The notes beneath the pieces were generated by a model that saw only the letters and a list, made by a program, of their open reading frames with translations, searched no databases and was not told the DNA's origin. From Agapanthus africanus (lineage: Eukaryota; Streptophyta; Magnoliopsida; Asparagales; Amaryllidaceae), in the NCBI GenBank assembly GCA_030015575.1, contig JASDDO010000026.1, forward strand, positions 69,031,433 to 69,095,432: a stretch of 64,000 bases of DNA. The letters run 5' to 3'. Made by a program: the position numbers and the translations under genes. Within the stretch, counting starts at the first letter, position 1; every line of letters starts with the position of its first letter. Below are positions 55,818-64,000 of the stretch, piece after piece.

Positions 55818-56340
55818 CCTGCAAGGTCCTCTTTACCTTGCGGGGAGAAAATACTTGCGTGAGATCCTTACGACTCACAAAGGAGCAACACAGTTAGAAA
55901 TCCTCATGATTCCTAAGGAGAAATTACACTTGAGAGATCCTCATGACTCGTAAGGAGAATTCCCCTTATGAGACCCTCATGGCTCATAAGATTCAAAAAC
56001 CTTAAGCTATAGATATCTGAACCTGTTCTTAAGCCATCATATCCCCCAAGTTGCCCTACAGACGGTCCAACATTGACCCTTATATACAATCTACGGGCAC
56101 GAATAAACATTCCCCCACCAAGTTCCACCAACGACGAGAAATGTCCCTGTATGGTGAACGACACTTGTAAGTCCTCTCGACTTATAAGGAGAAAACACTC
56201 TTGCAAGATCCTTACGACTTACAAGAGAAAATACATTTAGGAATCCCAACGATTCCTAAGAAGAAAGTACACCTATGAGGTCCTCACGACTTGTAGGGAG
56301 AAATACCTTTATGAGACCCTTACGGATCATAAAGTCAAAA
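55818..56340 (+). repeat. Hairpin array: constant loop, variable arms
   Basis: About ten units have the loop TCCTYACGA-like and arms that differ yet pair. Clear cases are CTTATGAG/CTCATAAG (55965-55990), CTCTTGCAAG/CTTACAAGAG (56198-56227, one mismatch), TTAGGAATC/GATTCCTAA (56237-56259, perfect), TTTATGA/TCATAAA (about 56298) and CCTGCAAGGT/ACCTTGCGGG (55818-55844, one G-T pair). Spacers read GGAGAAAA-ACACT. Matching units occur in B at 63475-63660 and just before 38427. Confidence 0.75.
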
Positions 56341-56399
56341 AGGCTTAGTCAACAGGATTCTAACCCTGTTGCTAAGCCACCTTTGTTCACATCAGCAAA

Positions 56400-56860
56400 G
56401 GCAAATGATGAGTCGCTCCTGGCAATAGTCCAGTCGCAGCGATGCTGATGCCTAAACAGGTGTCAAACTCCAAGTCCTTTCACGGCAAATGATGATTCGC
56501 TCCTGGCAATATTTTAGTCGCAGCGATACTGATGCAAAGGTTGGTATCAGATTCCAAACTCGCAATAAAAATAGCAACAAGTAGCAAAAAATATGCATAT
56601 AAAAACAGCCGAAATGTTTGGGTAACTCGCAATAAAAGCAGCGAGTAAAAGTATAAATAAAAACAACCGAAATGTTTGGGAAACTCGCAATAAAAAGCAG
56701 CGAGTAAAAATATAAAAAAAATATCTGAAATGATTGGGCACCGCGGATGAAAAGCCAAAAAGATTGGGCAATCGCGACTTTCGCGATATGAAAAGCTGAA
56801 AAGATAGAGCATCGCGGCAATAAAAAAATAAAATTTCCTCTGCCCTGCAAGTATGTCCAT
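56400..56860 (+). repeat. ~60-bp repeats with ACTCGC stems
   Basis: GATGATTCGCTCCTGGCAATA units come first, then CCGAAATG(T/A)TTGGG units separated by ACTCGCAATAAAA…GCGAGTAAAA. ACTCGC/GCGAGT is a perfect 6-bp stem. Confidence 0.7.
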
Positions 56861-56939
56861 ATTGACTCTAGTATACAATCCATGGGAACCATACTTTTCC
56901 ACCAGACTCCGTCAAAGGGAGAGCCAGATCTTGACGGCA

Positions 56940-57690
56940 ATATCTAGAGCCTAGAGATCAGCTCAACGTTCTTCTCATTTCAATAGGGTACAGACGTGAC
57001 GTCAACAAAGCTCCAAGGAGCCAAATCAAAACGGCGTAATGGCAAAATCCTAGCTCCAATTCGACGTTCCTTCTCATTCCAGCAGGATGCAGACACAACG
57101 TCAACAAAAAACCCAAGGGTCGAAACAAAAATGGAGCCATGGAAAAATCTAGCTCCATGTCTTGATGGTTCATATACAACTCAGAGACTATCTCGACGTT
57201 TGTTCACATTCCGGCAGGATGCAGACGCAACGTCAACAAAAGACCCAAGGGTCAAAACAATAATGGAGCCATGGCAAAATCCTAGCTCCAAGTCTTGACG
57301 GTTCATATACAACTCAGAGACTATCTCGACGTTCCTTCTCATTCCGACAGGATGCAGACGCAACGTCAATAAAAGACCCAAGGGTTGAAACAAAAAATGG
57401 AGCAACGGCAAAATCCTAACTCCAAGTCTCGATGGCACATATACAACCTAGAGACCATCCCGACGTTCTCCCTTATTTCAGCAGGATGCGAATGCGGCTA
57501 TCAAATGAAAATGGAGTAATGGCATATTTCTAGCTCCGGACTTTAACTGCAATACATACAGCATAGAAGTCTTATAGATGTCTACCCTACTTCAGCAAAG
57601 AATCGGCGTGACGTCGTCAAAACAATAAAATGAAGCAATGGCATATTCCCAGCTTCGGGTCTTGAAGGCAACTCATATAAAGCCTAAAAG
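56940..57690 (+). repeat. ~126-bp tandem repeat (about six units)
   Basis: Units start near 56962, 57060, 57192, 57327, 57460 and 57575 with TCGACGTTCCTTCTCATTCC-like sequence, then CAGGATGCAGACGCAACGTC and an ATGGCAAAATCCTAGCTCC block. The last two are worn. Confidence 0.8.
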
Positions 57691-58064
57691 ACTATCGGAG
57701 ATCATCCCACACCAGAGCGGAGTGGTTATGACTCATCAGGGCTCCAAACTAAGCCCAACCTTAAGTAAAAAGCGTCATGGCAAATTCCTAACGTTTGCTC
57801 TTCCGACGGTAATATGACCTAAGGAGATTACTTGAAGATGTCTTGTCCAACCCCCGAAGGGATCAGAGACACGACAGTCATGGAGCTACTCGAACAACGG
57901 CTTAAAGACCGCATATCGAGGAAGACATCAGCCAACGCGACGGTACCACGGACTAAAACCATAGTACCACAAACCTAACGGACCTCTGTCGTAAAGAATG
58001 GAGGTTATCTTCATATAACGTTAGGACAAGTTTGCCTATAAACCCAAGGGAGGTAAACTAAAGA

Positions 58065-58235
58065 AACTCCGAAATGAGTACATAAACTAGAAACTCCGTA
58101 ACAAGTGAATAAACTATAAACTCCGAAATGAGAACATAAACTAGAAACTCCGAAATGAATGAATAAACTACAGACCCCGAAACGAGTGAATAAACTACAG
58201 ACCCTGAAACGAGTAAATAAACTAATAGGCGCTAA
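58065..58235 (+). repeat. ~27-bp tandem repeat
   Basis: About six units of AACTCCGAAATGAG(T)ACATAAACTA(G) with small changes. Confidence 0.8.
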
Positions 58236-58626
58236 ATTAAGACATCAAGAAACAGAAAGGCATAACTCATAGGCCTCGGGGTTTAGAACTATATTTCTTA
58301 AGGATCAAGATCTGAGTTAACGATAGATGATGACACTTGTGTCCGCCCGCTATCTTCTCAGATCAAAATTCTAATACAAATTGTGTATGCCAGCTCGAAA
58401 CCGGCCATATGCTATGCATTACTTCACTCACAGCCGTGAGCAACGTGGTAAGGGAAAGCATTTGTTCACATCAGTCCAGTATTCACCTACAGCTTGATGC
58501 ATGCATCAGAAACTTCTAAGATTAAAGTGCAAAGTATATATGCAGAGGCAAGATGCCCATATGGATATGTGCTGGGGATAAAACATTCAACGGTCGACAA
58601 TAAAGAAGCACATTTAAATAAGTACT

Positions 58627-59160
58627 TTATTCTGCGGGAAACAAATCACCAAACACGAGATCAAAAGTACAAGGGTTTACAAAACTAAGAATAAAATTGT
58701 CTAAAGCCCTCTCTGCCTTCTCCACCATGTCGAAGCGATGATTTTCATGAGGAGTTGCTCCCCATCGGTCAGCGTCGTGCCCATTAGCGAAGGCAGACAT
58801 GATGGCCCGCTGAGCCCGTATCTGGCTTAGCAACTGAACAGAACGATCCCCCAGAGGCTGGATAATCAAATGTGCCTCATAAAAGCACTCGATCTTGTCC
58901 TCCGCCGCGTCGAGCATCGCTGGAGTCATCCCCACTAGATGAGGGGGGATGTCAGCAAGCACAGACGAGAAGATCATCCGGAGCCAAATGGAGCCGAAAG
59001 GAAGAGGAGAGCCCCTACGAGTCTGGAGTTCAAACATCACCATGTCACATTGGTCATCTATGAGAATGGGATCCACTAATCGTGCAGCAAAACGAGGAAC
59101 AATTCCCTCAATAGGTACCTCCCACGGTTGCCGACGAGCATGCGGATGATTGCAAGTCAT
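58627..59160 (-). CDS. Antisense ORF 1 of element A (177 aa, intact)
   Basis: This is an uninterrupted minus-strand frame inside the 3' region of A. It is the only intact ORF of its size among the decayed genes here. The predicted protein is soluble, with no signal peptide or membrane segment. Features are a mixed N-terminus, MLDAAEDKI at 82-90, QRAIMSAF at 117-124, and VEKAERALDNFILSFVNPC at 146-164. The last three recur in the broken ORF to its right, so the two are paralogs. The stop codon TAA forms part of AATAAA, and a second AATAAA follows on the minus strand near 58609. Antisense extra ORFs between pol and 3' LTR are known in plant Tat elements such as Grande. I do not know the function. 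Confidence 0.72.
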   Translation of the reverse strand: MTCNHPHARRQPWEVPIEGIVPRFAARLVDPILIDDQCDMVMFELQTRRGSPLPFGSIWLRMIFSSVLADIPPHLVGMTPAMLDAAEDKIECFYEAHLIIQPLGDRSVQLLSQIRAQRAIMSAFANGHDADRWGATPHENHRFDMVEKAERALDNFILSFVNPCTFDLVFGDLFPAE

Positions 59161-59603
59161 AACTTTTGGTTTGTTAAAAATAGTTCTCTATTTATGATGA
59201 AGGAGGAAAACATAGCTTCAGATTATAAAGAGGAGCAACAAAGTCTAGGCACAGAAAATGTTGTGCATGGTGGAGTTATTTCCAAGTCCTGACAAAAAGA
59301 GCATGGGAAAAGAAAAAGTCGACTCATGGGAATCAGAGCAAGAAGGTGAAACGATTCCCTCAGCAGCGCCTCACGTGCATGACACGTGAGCGCCAGCGCC
59401 GATTCTTTGCAGGATTAGAACCTATAGCAACGCCTTATACGCATGACACATGAACACCGGCACTAGTTTTTATATATATAACAACACCTCACGTGAGGCA
59501 TATATGAGCATTGGCGTAAAGAAAAAGGGAACTTTGTCATTCATACTTCGAAGAAATTTATACATTGATGATAAAAAAAAATAAAAAAAATAAAAAAAAA
59601 TTA
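59161..59603 (-). promoter_or_regulatory. G-box-bearing spacer between antisense ORFs
   Basis: CTCACGTG-CATGA-CACGTGAG (59370-59390) is an 8-bp palindrome with two G-boxes 11 bp apart, and CCTCACGTGAGG (59487-59498) is a perfect 12-bp palindrome. On the minus strand CATAAATAG near 59192-59200 is a weak TATA-like site about 32 bases above the start of ORF 1. Confidence 0.45.
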
Positions 59604-60110
59604 TTACAATGGTAAGACGCTGAATTCCGGACACAGATTCATGAACTTAGAGGCTAGTTTGAGTAAAGCGCTTCTGGCTTCATTGACCATTTTCTTATGT
59701 ATTTTCTCACGAATGCAACCGTCGGGATCACCGCTGATGTCATCCATCCTCTGGTATGCGGATATTATCGCCTTCTGTTGGAAGACACGATGCAAAACAG
59801 CGATAAGATCATCTCATCGCTTCTTTGAAATCAGGCCCATCAGATATACTGAATGCACCTTGTCTTCAGCCTCATCAAGTGCCTCGAGCGGCATAGCCTC
59901 ATCAAGCTCGTGAAGTGCTTCCCAAATCGACCCAACAACAATCTTCAAAAGAGCAGAACGGCGGGGGAGCAATCAACCGTTGTAATCGTCGAAGCGACGC
60001 ATCACCTCAGCGCACCGGACGTCAGTAAACTCTTGGCCCTAACAGCGGTCTTGGATATGAATCTCCTCATAAGAGACAATCTCTTCAAGATCATACAGAT
60101 GAGAAGCCAT
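59604..60110 (-). pseudogene. Antisense ORF 2 of element A (168 codons, three stops)
   Basis: Read on the minus strand from ATG at 60110 to TAA at 59604, one frame runs the full length with stops only at codons 24 (TAG), 46 (TGA) and 99 (TGA). All three are one C-to-T change away from CAG or CGA. It shares ALDEAEDKV (77-84 region), QQKAIISAY (111-119) and VNEARSALLKLASKFMNLC (142-160) with ORF 1, in the same order and spacing. A splice-acceptor-like TTTTTCTTTTCAG ends six bases before the ATG. It is a dead paralog of ORF 1 or the parent of it. Confidence 0.72.
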
Positions 60111-60115
60111 AATAT

Positions 60116-60699
60116 CTGAAAAGAAAAACCGGTAAAGGGTTAGCAATCAAAATACCAGAATCATTATGATCTAGAAAAAAAACAGCGGCCTGCACAAAAT
60201 CAAGGTAATGCTCCCATCAATGATGAGACAGGCACTCATTGTAAAAATCCAAAAGGTTTCTCATTTAATGAAAAATCTCATTGAACTGTGGAGTTAGACT
60301 CCCAAGATTTTCAAAACGAGTTCTACAGTAGATTCAAATTTGCAAGAAGAACCCTAAAAAGAAAATAAGAAAAGGGGAATAAAATTCCCAAAAGAATTTC
60401 TTAAAAAGAAATTTTCTCAGAGCTAAGCTCTATAGAACAACCCAGAATTAAATTCCTCTAATGGGATTAAATCCCAGAAATCCCCACGGGAAATGGAATT
60501 AAATTCCAAACAACACTTAAAGATTAAAGTCACTAACACGGTAAAACCCTAAAATCTCTGAGACCAACGGTCTACCTAAAATAAAGTTTTTAAGATCTTT
60601 AAGAGATCATTTCAAGAAAAAAAGCCAAGCTCTGTTAACGGGTTAAAAATCCAAGACAAAAAGAGTCTCTTTTAAAAGGAAAATGGTCATAATCCTTAC
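60116..60699 (-). other. Predicted intron in antisense leader
   Basis: On the minus strand, TTG|GTAAGGATT at 60700/60699 is a near-consensus 5' splice site and TTTTTCTTTTCAG ending at 60116 is a strong 3' site. The 584-base stretch between is AT-rich. Splicing would bring the capped leader next to the ATG of ORF 2. This is inferred from sequence only. Confidence 0.4.
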
Positions 60700-60829
60700 C
60701 AATTTTCTTAAACAGAGTTTATACTCTAAAAGTTTCTTTGGGCAGAGAAAGCTCTGAGAAGAGAGTTAAATTCTCAAAGAAGAAGATGGAAGATGACGAA
60801 AGGGCAGTCATCTCAAGGGCCCAAAGCCC

Positions 60830-60837
60830 TATTTATA
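60830..60837 (-). promoter_or_regulatory. Antisense TATA box
   Basis: The minus strand reads CTTATAAATAGGGC, a strong plant TATA box. It lies about 720 bases above ORF 2 and about 100 bases from the 3' LTR. A CT-rich leader (TCTTCCATCTTCTTC, about 60795) follows on the minus strand, as is usual after plant start sites. Confidence 0.6.
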
Positions 60838-60929
60838 AGACATGAAGGGACGGTTCAACTTCTCAGGAGATCGAATGGTGGAAAAGGTGATATCGTTGCA
60901 CCCACGTGTAAGCCATATGAGAGCAACGG

Positions 60930-60940
60930 TAGGGGGCATT
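60930..60940 (+). other. Polypurine tract of A
   Basis: TAGGGGGCATT directly precedes the 3' LTR start TGTTTCC. Confidence 0.75.
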
Positions 60941-63299
60941 TGTTTCCACAATATATTTAACCTAATAAAAGAGTAAAGCTCTGTGGAATTCAATGAGGCA
61001 GCGCCTCACGTGCTCTGCATGAGGACGCCAGCGCCAGAGCCAATCTTATATGATTAAATCCTATGGTGATGCCTCACGTGCTCCTCATGCAGGTGCCAAT
61101 GTGCAAAGCACAGAAGAGTTCATAAGAGTTTCTTAGATGGCACCGCATGTGCTCCTCACACGGGCGCCAATGTGTAAAACACAGAAGAGTTCATTACATA
61201 AGAGTTAAAACCCTAAAAGGCGCCGCACGTGCTCCTCACGCGGGCGCCAATATGCAAAGCACATAAATACCCATTATAAGAATTCTTAAGTAGTGCCCAC
61301 ACCCAGGTAGAATCAAAATTCTACAATACTCCCTGTTAAACAGAGACGTTGGATCAAAAATCCAACGAAGATGATAAATCATCAAAATACATAATTATAT
61401 TATGTTGGGAGAAAACATTTCCCATATCTTTCTAAAATAAGAAAGATACTCTCGGTTGGATCAAAAATCCAATTATAGAATAAAATTCTATTTTGGAATA
61501 TATTCTCTCAATCTTTCTAAAAATGAAAGATTGCTCTCTGTAAAACAGAGAACTCTTGGATTAAAAATCCAACGGTGGTTAAAAAATCATCGTTTTACAG
61601 AAGTTAAAAGCAAAAATCATATTCCTCAAATCAATCTAAAATATTTTACCAATCTCGTTAAAAGCAAAAATCATATTCGGTAAAAACAGAAGTTCTTGGA
61701 TCAAAAATCCAATGGTGGGTAAAATTCCTCAAATCAATTAAAATCTCTCAATGAGAGATTTTCTCAAAACTAATTAAAATTTTGCCTTCACTATATAAAG
61801 GACCCGAGACTTCAAGTCTCAAAGAGGGGAAGAAGGAGAGAAAGAAAAAATACAGGGAGCTCTCAAAAAGAACAGAGAATTCAATTCTCAAAGAAGAAGA
61901 CCTTCTTTCTCAAAACCCTAGATCAAGAAAAAAGATCAAAACATCTCTATCACATCCAAGGGTTTAACCATTTTTAAAGAAGTTAGTTCTTTCTCTGGAT
62001 CTGAGATCCACAAGACAAGTCTTCCATAAGTTGAGAATTTAATTCTCAACGGGAAGATCTTATTCTTGAGAATCAAAGATTCAGAAAAGAACTAGGTCCA
62101 AAAGAAAAAACAAAAGGAGAAAGGAACCTATAAAAGAACTTAGTTCTTAAAAACCGATCCCAGATCTTCAAAAGCGAAGATCTTGGTGATCATTAATGGT
62201 CAAAATGCCATTAATGGAGATTTAATCTCTAAAAAGGGAAAAAAGACTAGCGCCTCACGTGGGCGCTCCTTTTAACAGCGCCTAGTGCCTCACGTGAAAA
62301 ACAAGCGGGCGTCCAAAACAGAAGGCCAGCACCTTACGTGAAACACACATGCGCGCTGAATAAAAGTACTTAGCACTTCATATGCAGTCAAAACGGCTGA
62401 GTGCTTAGCACTGATTGGGCCGTGTCTAGCGCCTCATGTGCACCTCACGTGGACGCCATAAAAAGTTCTTAGCACTTCATATTTAGTCAAAATGACTAAA
62501 AGCGCTCAACATTTATTAGGCAGCGCCCATGACTAAATGCTTCACATGATATACATGTGAGCGTCAGAGCTCAAATAAATGCTTAGCACTTTTACATGAA
62601 AAGAAAAAGGCTGAACAAACAGAGCCCAAATAAGTGCTTAGCACTTTTGAATAAAAAAGGCTAAGTAGACATAGCCCAAATTGGCTAAGTCTCTGAAATT
62701 TTCTCACAGCTGAGCCCAAATGCTCTTTTGTTGGATCTTAAATAAAAATGATCCTTGAAATTTTGCTAAATTGATCCTAGTCTCAAATTAGACTAATGCA
62801 TCATTAGCAAGAACAAATTGAGCCCAAATGCTCACACATTTAAGTTGATCTTAATCTCAAACCAGATTAACGGTCCTTAAATAAACCTAAGCCCAAATCT
62901 AAAATATACGGATTTGGACTAATCCGCGCCCTATGGGCGATGACATAAACTAGTCTCCATATACAATCCATAGGCAACTAAAACAAGCAAAAACACATAC
63001 GACACGAAGTAAACTTTCGGAGCAGGAGAAAGTGGTTATCGCAATGCGGTAACGTAATTAACTGCAGGAGCTTGCACCTTCAAGGAAAAGCATCCCCACA
63101 ATCAAAAACCCCTCATAAAATGAGGGGGAATCTAATAAAGTCTGCTACAACGGTCGCGTCTGTCCAAACCTCCGATATACGGTGCCATAAATCAACTTGG
63201 TATTTTCGAAGAAGTGAATGGATAAATCCAAATAGCATCTACCCCCAGATTCAGGCAAGACGATCCATCCCGGTTCGTCTCTGTTTCCGGCGGTGAACA
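60941..63299 (+). repeat. A 3' LTR (2359 bp)
   Basis: It is collinear with 38428-40805 and ends GGTGAACA. Small deletions distinguish it (for example near 61130, and one of the two G-boxes at 62257). The U5 hairpin is CCCCTCAT-AAA-ATGAGGGG (63109-63127). Confidence 0.93.
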
Positions 63300-63304
63300 G
63301 GATT
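63300..63304. other. Target duplication GGATT, right of A
   Basis: Matches 38423-38427. Confidence 0.93.
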
Positions 63305-64000
63305 CAAAAGCCTAAAGCTACAGGGATCTGAACCTATTCTTGAGCCATCATATCTCCCAAGTTGCCCTACAGGTGGTCCAATATTGACCCTTGTATACAA
63401 TCCACGGGCACAAATAAATATTCCCTCACCAAATTCTACCAGTGACAAAAAATGTCCCCATATGGTGAACGACACTTATAAGTCCTCTCGATTTATAAGA
63501 AGAAAACACTCTTGGAAGATCCTTACGACTTACAAGAGAAAACTCACTTAGAAATCCTCACGATCCCTAAGGAGAAGATGCACTTACGATATCCTCTCTA
63601 CTTGTAGGGAGAAATACTTTTATGAGACCCCTACGACTCATAAAGTCAAAAAGCCGTAGTCGACAGGATCTTAACCTTGTTTGCTAAGCCATCTTTGTTC
63701 AAATCGAAAAAGGCAAATGATGATTCGCTTCTGGCAATATTCTATTTGTAGTGAGGCTGATACCTAAAAAGGTATCAAGCTTTAAGTCCTCTCATGGAAA
63801 ATGATGACTCGCTCCTGACAATATTCCAGTCGTAGCGATACTGATGCCAAAATTGGTATCAGGACCCAAGTCCCTAACTCGCAACAAAATCAGCGAGCAA
63901 AAAAATGCATATAAAACGGCCGAAATGATAGGACAATTCGCAATAAAAAGCAGTGAGTAAAAATATAAAAAATATAGCCGAAATGATTGGGCACCGTGGA
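63305..64000 (+). mobile_element. Element B 3' untranslated region, resumed
   Basis: It is collinear with A at about 55995-56750: CAAAAGCCTAAAGCTACAG, then the hairpin array (63475-63660), then GATGATTCGCT and CGCAATAAAAAGCAG repeats. It runs off the window, so any antisense ORFs of B and its 3' LTR are not visible. Confidence 0.88.

Larger units (their letters stand above)
55136..58624 (+). mobile_element. A 3' untranslated region (repeat-rich)
   Basis: No sense-strand gene. Successive blocks are a GGAC/GTCC array (55235-55450), a duplicated ATGGGCACGGATGAAAA block (about 55620-55740), a covarying hairpin array (55818-56340), a ~60-bp repeat with ACTCGC…GCGAGT stems (56400-56860), a ~126-bp tandem repeat (56940-57690), and ~27-bp units (58065-58235). 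It is bounded by the antisense ORF at 58627. Confidence 0.85.
38428..63299 (+). mobile_element. Element A: giant Tat-type Ty3/gypsy retrotransposon
   Basis: LTRs at 38428-40805 and 60941-63299, target duplications GGATT, a polypurine tract, dual RNases H and an antisense ORF region define a Tat-lineage element in the size class of Ogre/Grande. Its total span is 24.9 kb, or about 20 kb without the C/D insertions. The LTRs differ by roughly 9% in the first 230 bases by eye. It was inserted into the 3' region of a close relative (B), in the same orientation. Confidence 0.93.

Noticed and set aside
56452-56940. 162-aa minus-strand ORF rich in Phe and Leu
   Set aside because: It is made of translated AT-rich tandem repeats. 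The apparent membrane segments follow from TTT/CTT-rich repeats.
56940-57690. CRISPR-like regular repeats
   Set aside because: Units are contiguous ~126-bp tandem copies without unique spacers, in a plant retroelement.

Overview
This window is plant nuclear DNA, most likely intergenic heterochromatin of a large-genome flowering plant. The evidence is a stack of typical plant LTR retrotransposons: Ty3/gypsy Tat-type with two RNase H domains, a Ty3/gypsy chromovirus, and a Ty1/copia element. tRNA-iMet primer sites are present and coding regions are decayed. I see no host gene, rRNA, tRNA gene or CRISPR array. The species cannot be named from the sequence.

The layout is one nest. Element B (Tat type, + strand) is the outermost. 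It runs from part of its 5' LTR (1-4249), through gag (18502-21472) and pol (31943-37499), to its 3' untranslated region (37500-38427, resuming at 63305 and leaving the window). Three insertions split it. A copia element (F, minus strand) and associated debris lie at 4250-18501. A Tekay/Del-like chromovirus (H) lies at 21473-31937 with a 5-bp target duplication ATATT. Element A, a relative of B, lies at 38428-63299 with target duplication GGATT. A is itself split by C, an LTR-only insertion at 43473-48306 (ATACT/ATGCT). C is split by D, a second solo LTR at 44261-47164 (CTTTT). Inside the copia-related stretch is E, a 3.1-kb minus-strand element with 95-bp terminal repeats and a decayed plant-transposon-type ORF.

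Element A without C and D is about 20 kb. In order it holds a 2.4-kb LTR, a primer site, gag with repeated SVFDRL-like motifs, a gag domain and a knuckle-like module, a protease with a DNG active site, another knuckle-like module, RT, a degenerate first RNase H, a second (archaeal-type) RNase H, integrase, and a 5.8-kb repeat-rich 3' region. That 3' region carries two antisense ORFs that are paralogous to each other. One is intact (177 aa) and one is broken. Upstream on the same strand are a TATA box and plausible splice sites, so the region looks like a small antisense gene unit carried by the retrotransposon.

The most unusual structure is in the noncoding DNA of the A/B/C family. It is built from short inverted repeats with constant cores and variable, compensating arms. 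Examples are TTTAA, CAAATT and TAAAA cores in the LTRs, a TCCTYACGA-loop array after pol, and a U5 hairpin whose arms change while base pairing is kept. The B LTR also has repeated twin G-boxes (CACGTG-N4-CACGTG) with a fixed 10-bp offset. I consider these hairpin and twin-G-box systems, the triplicated knuckle module, and the antisense gene pair the best candidates for something undescribed.
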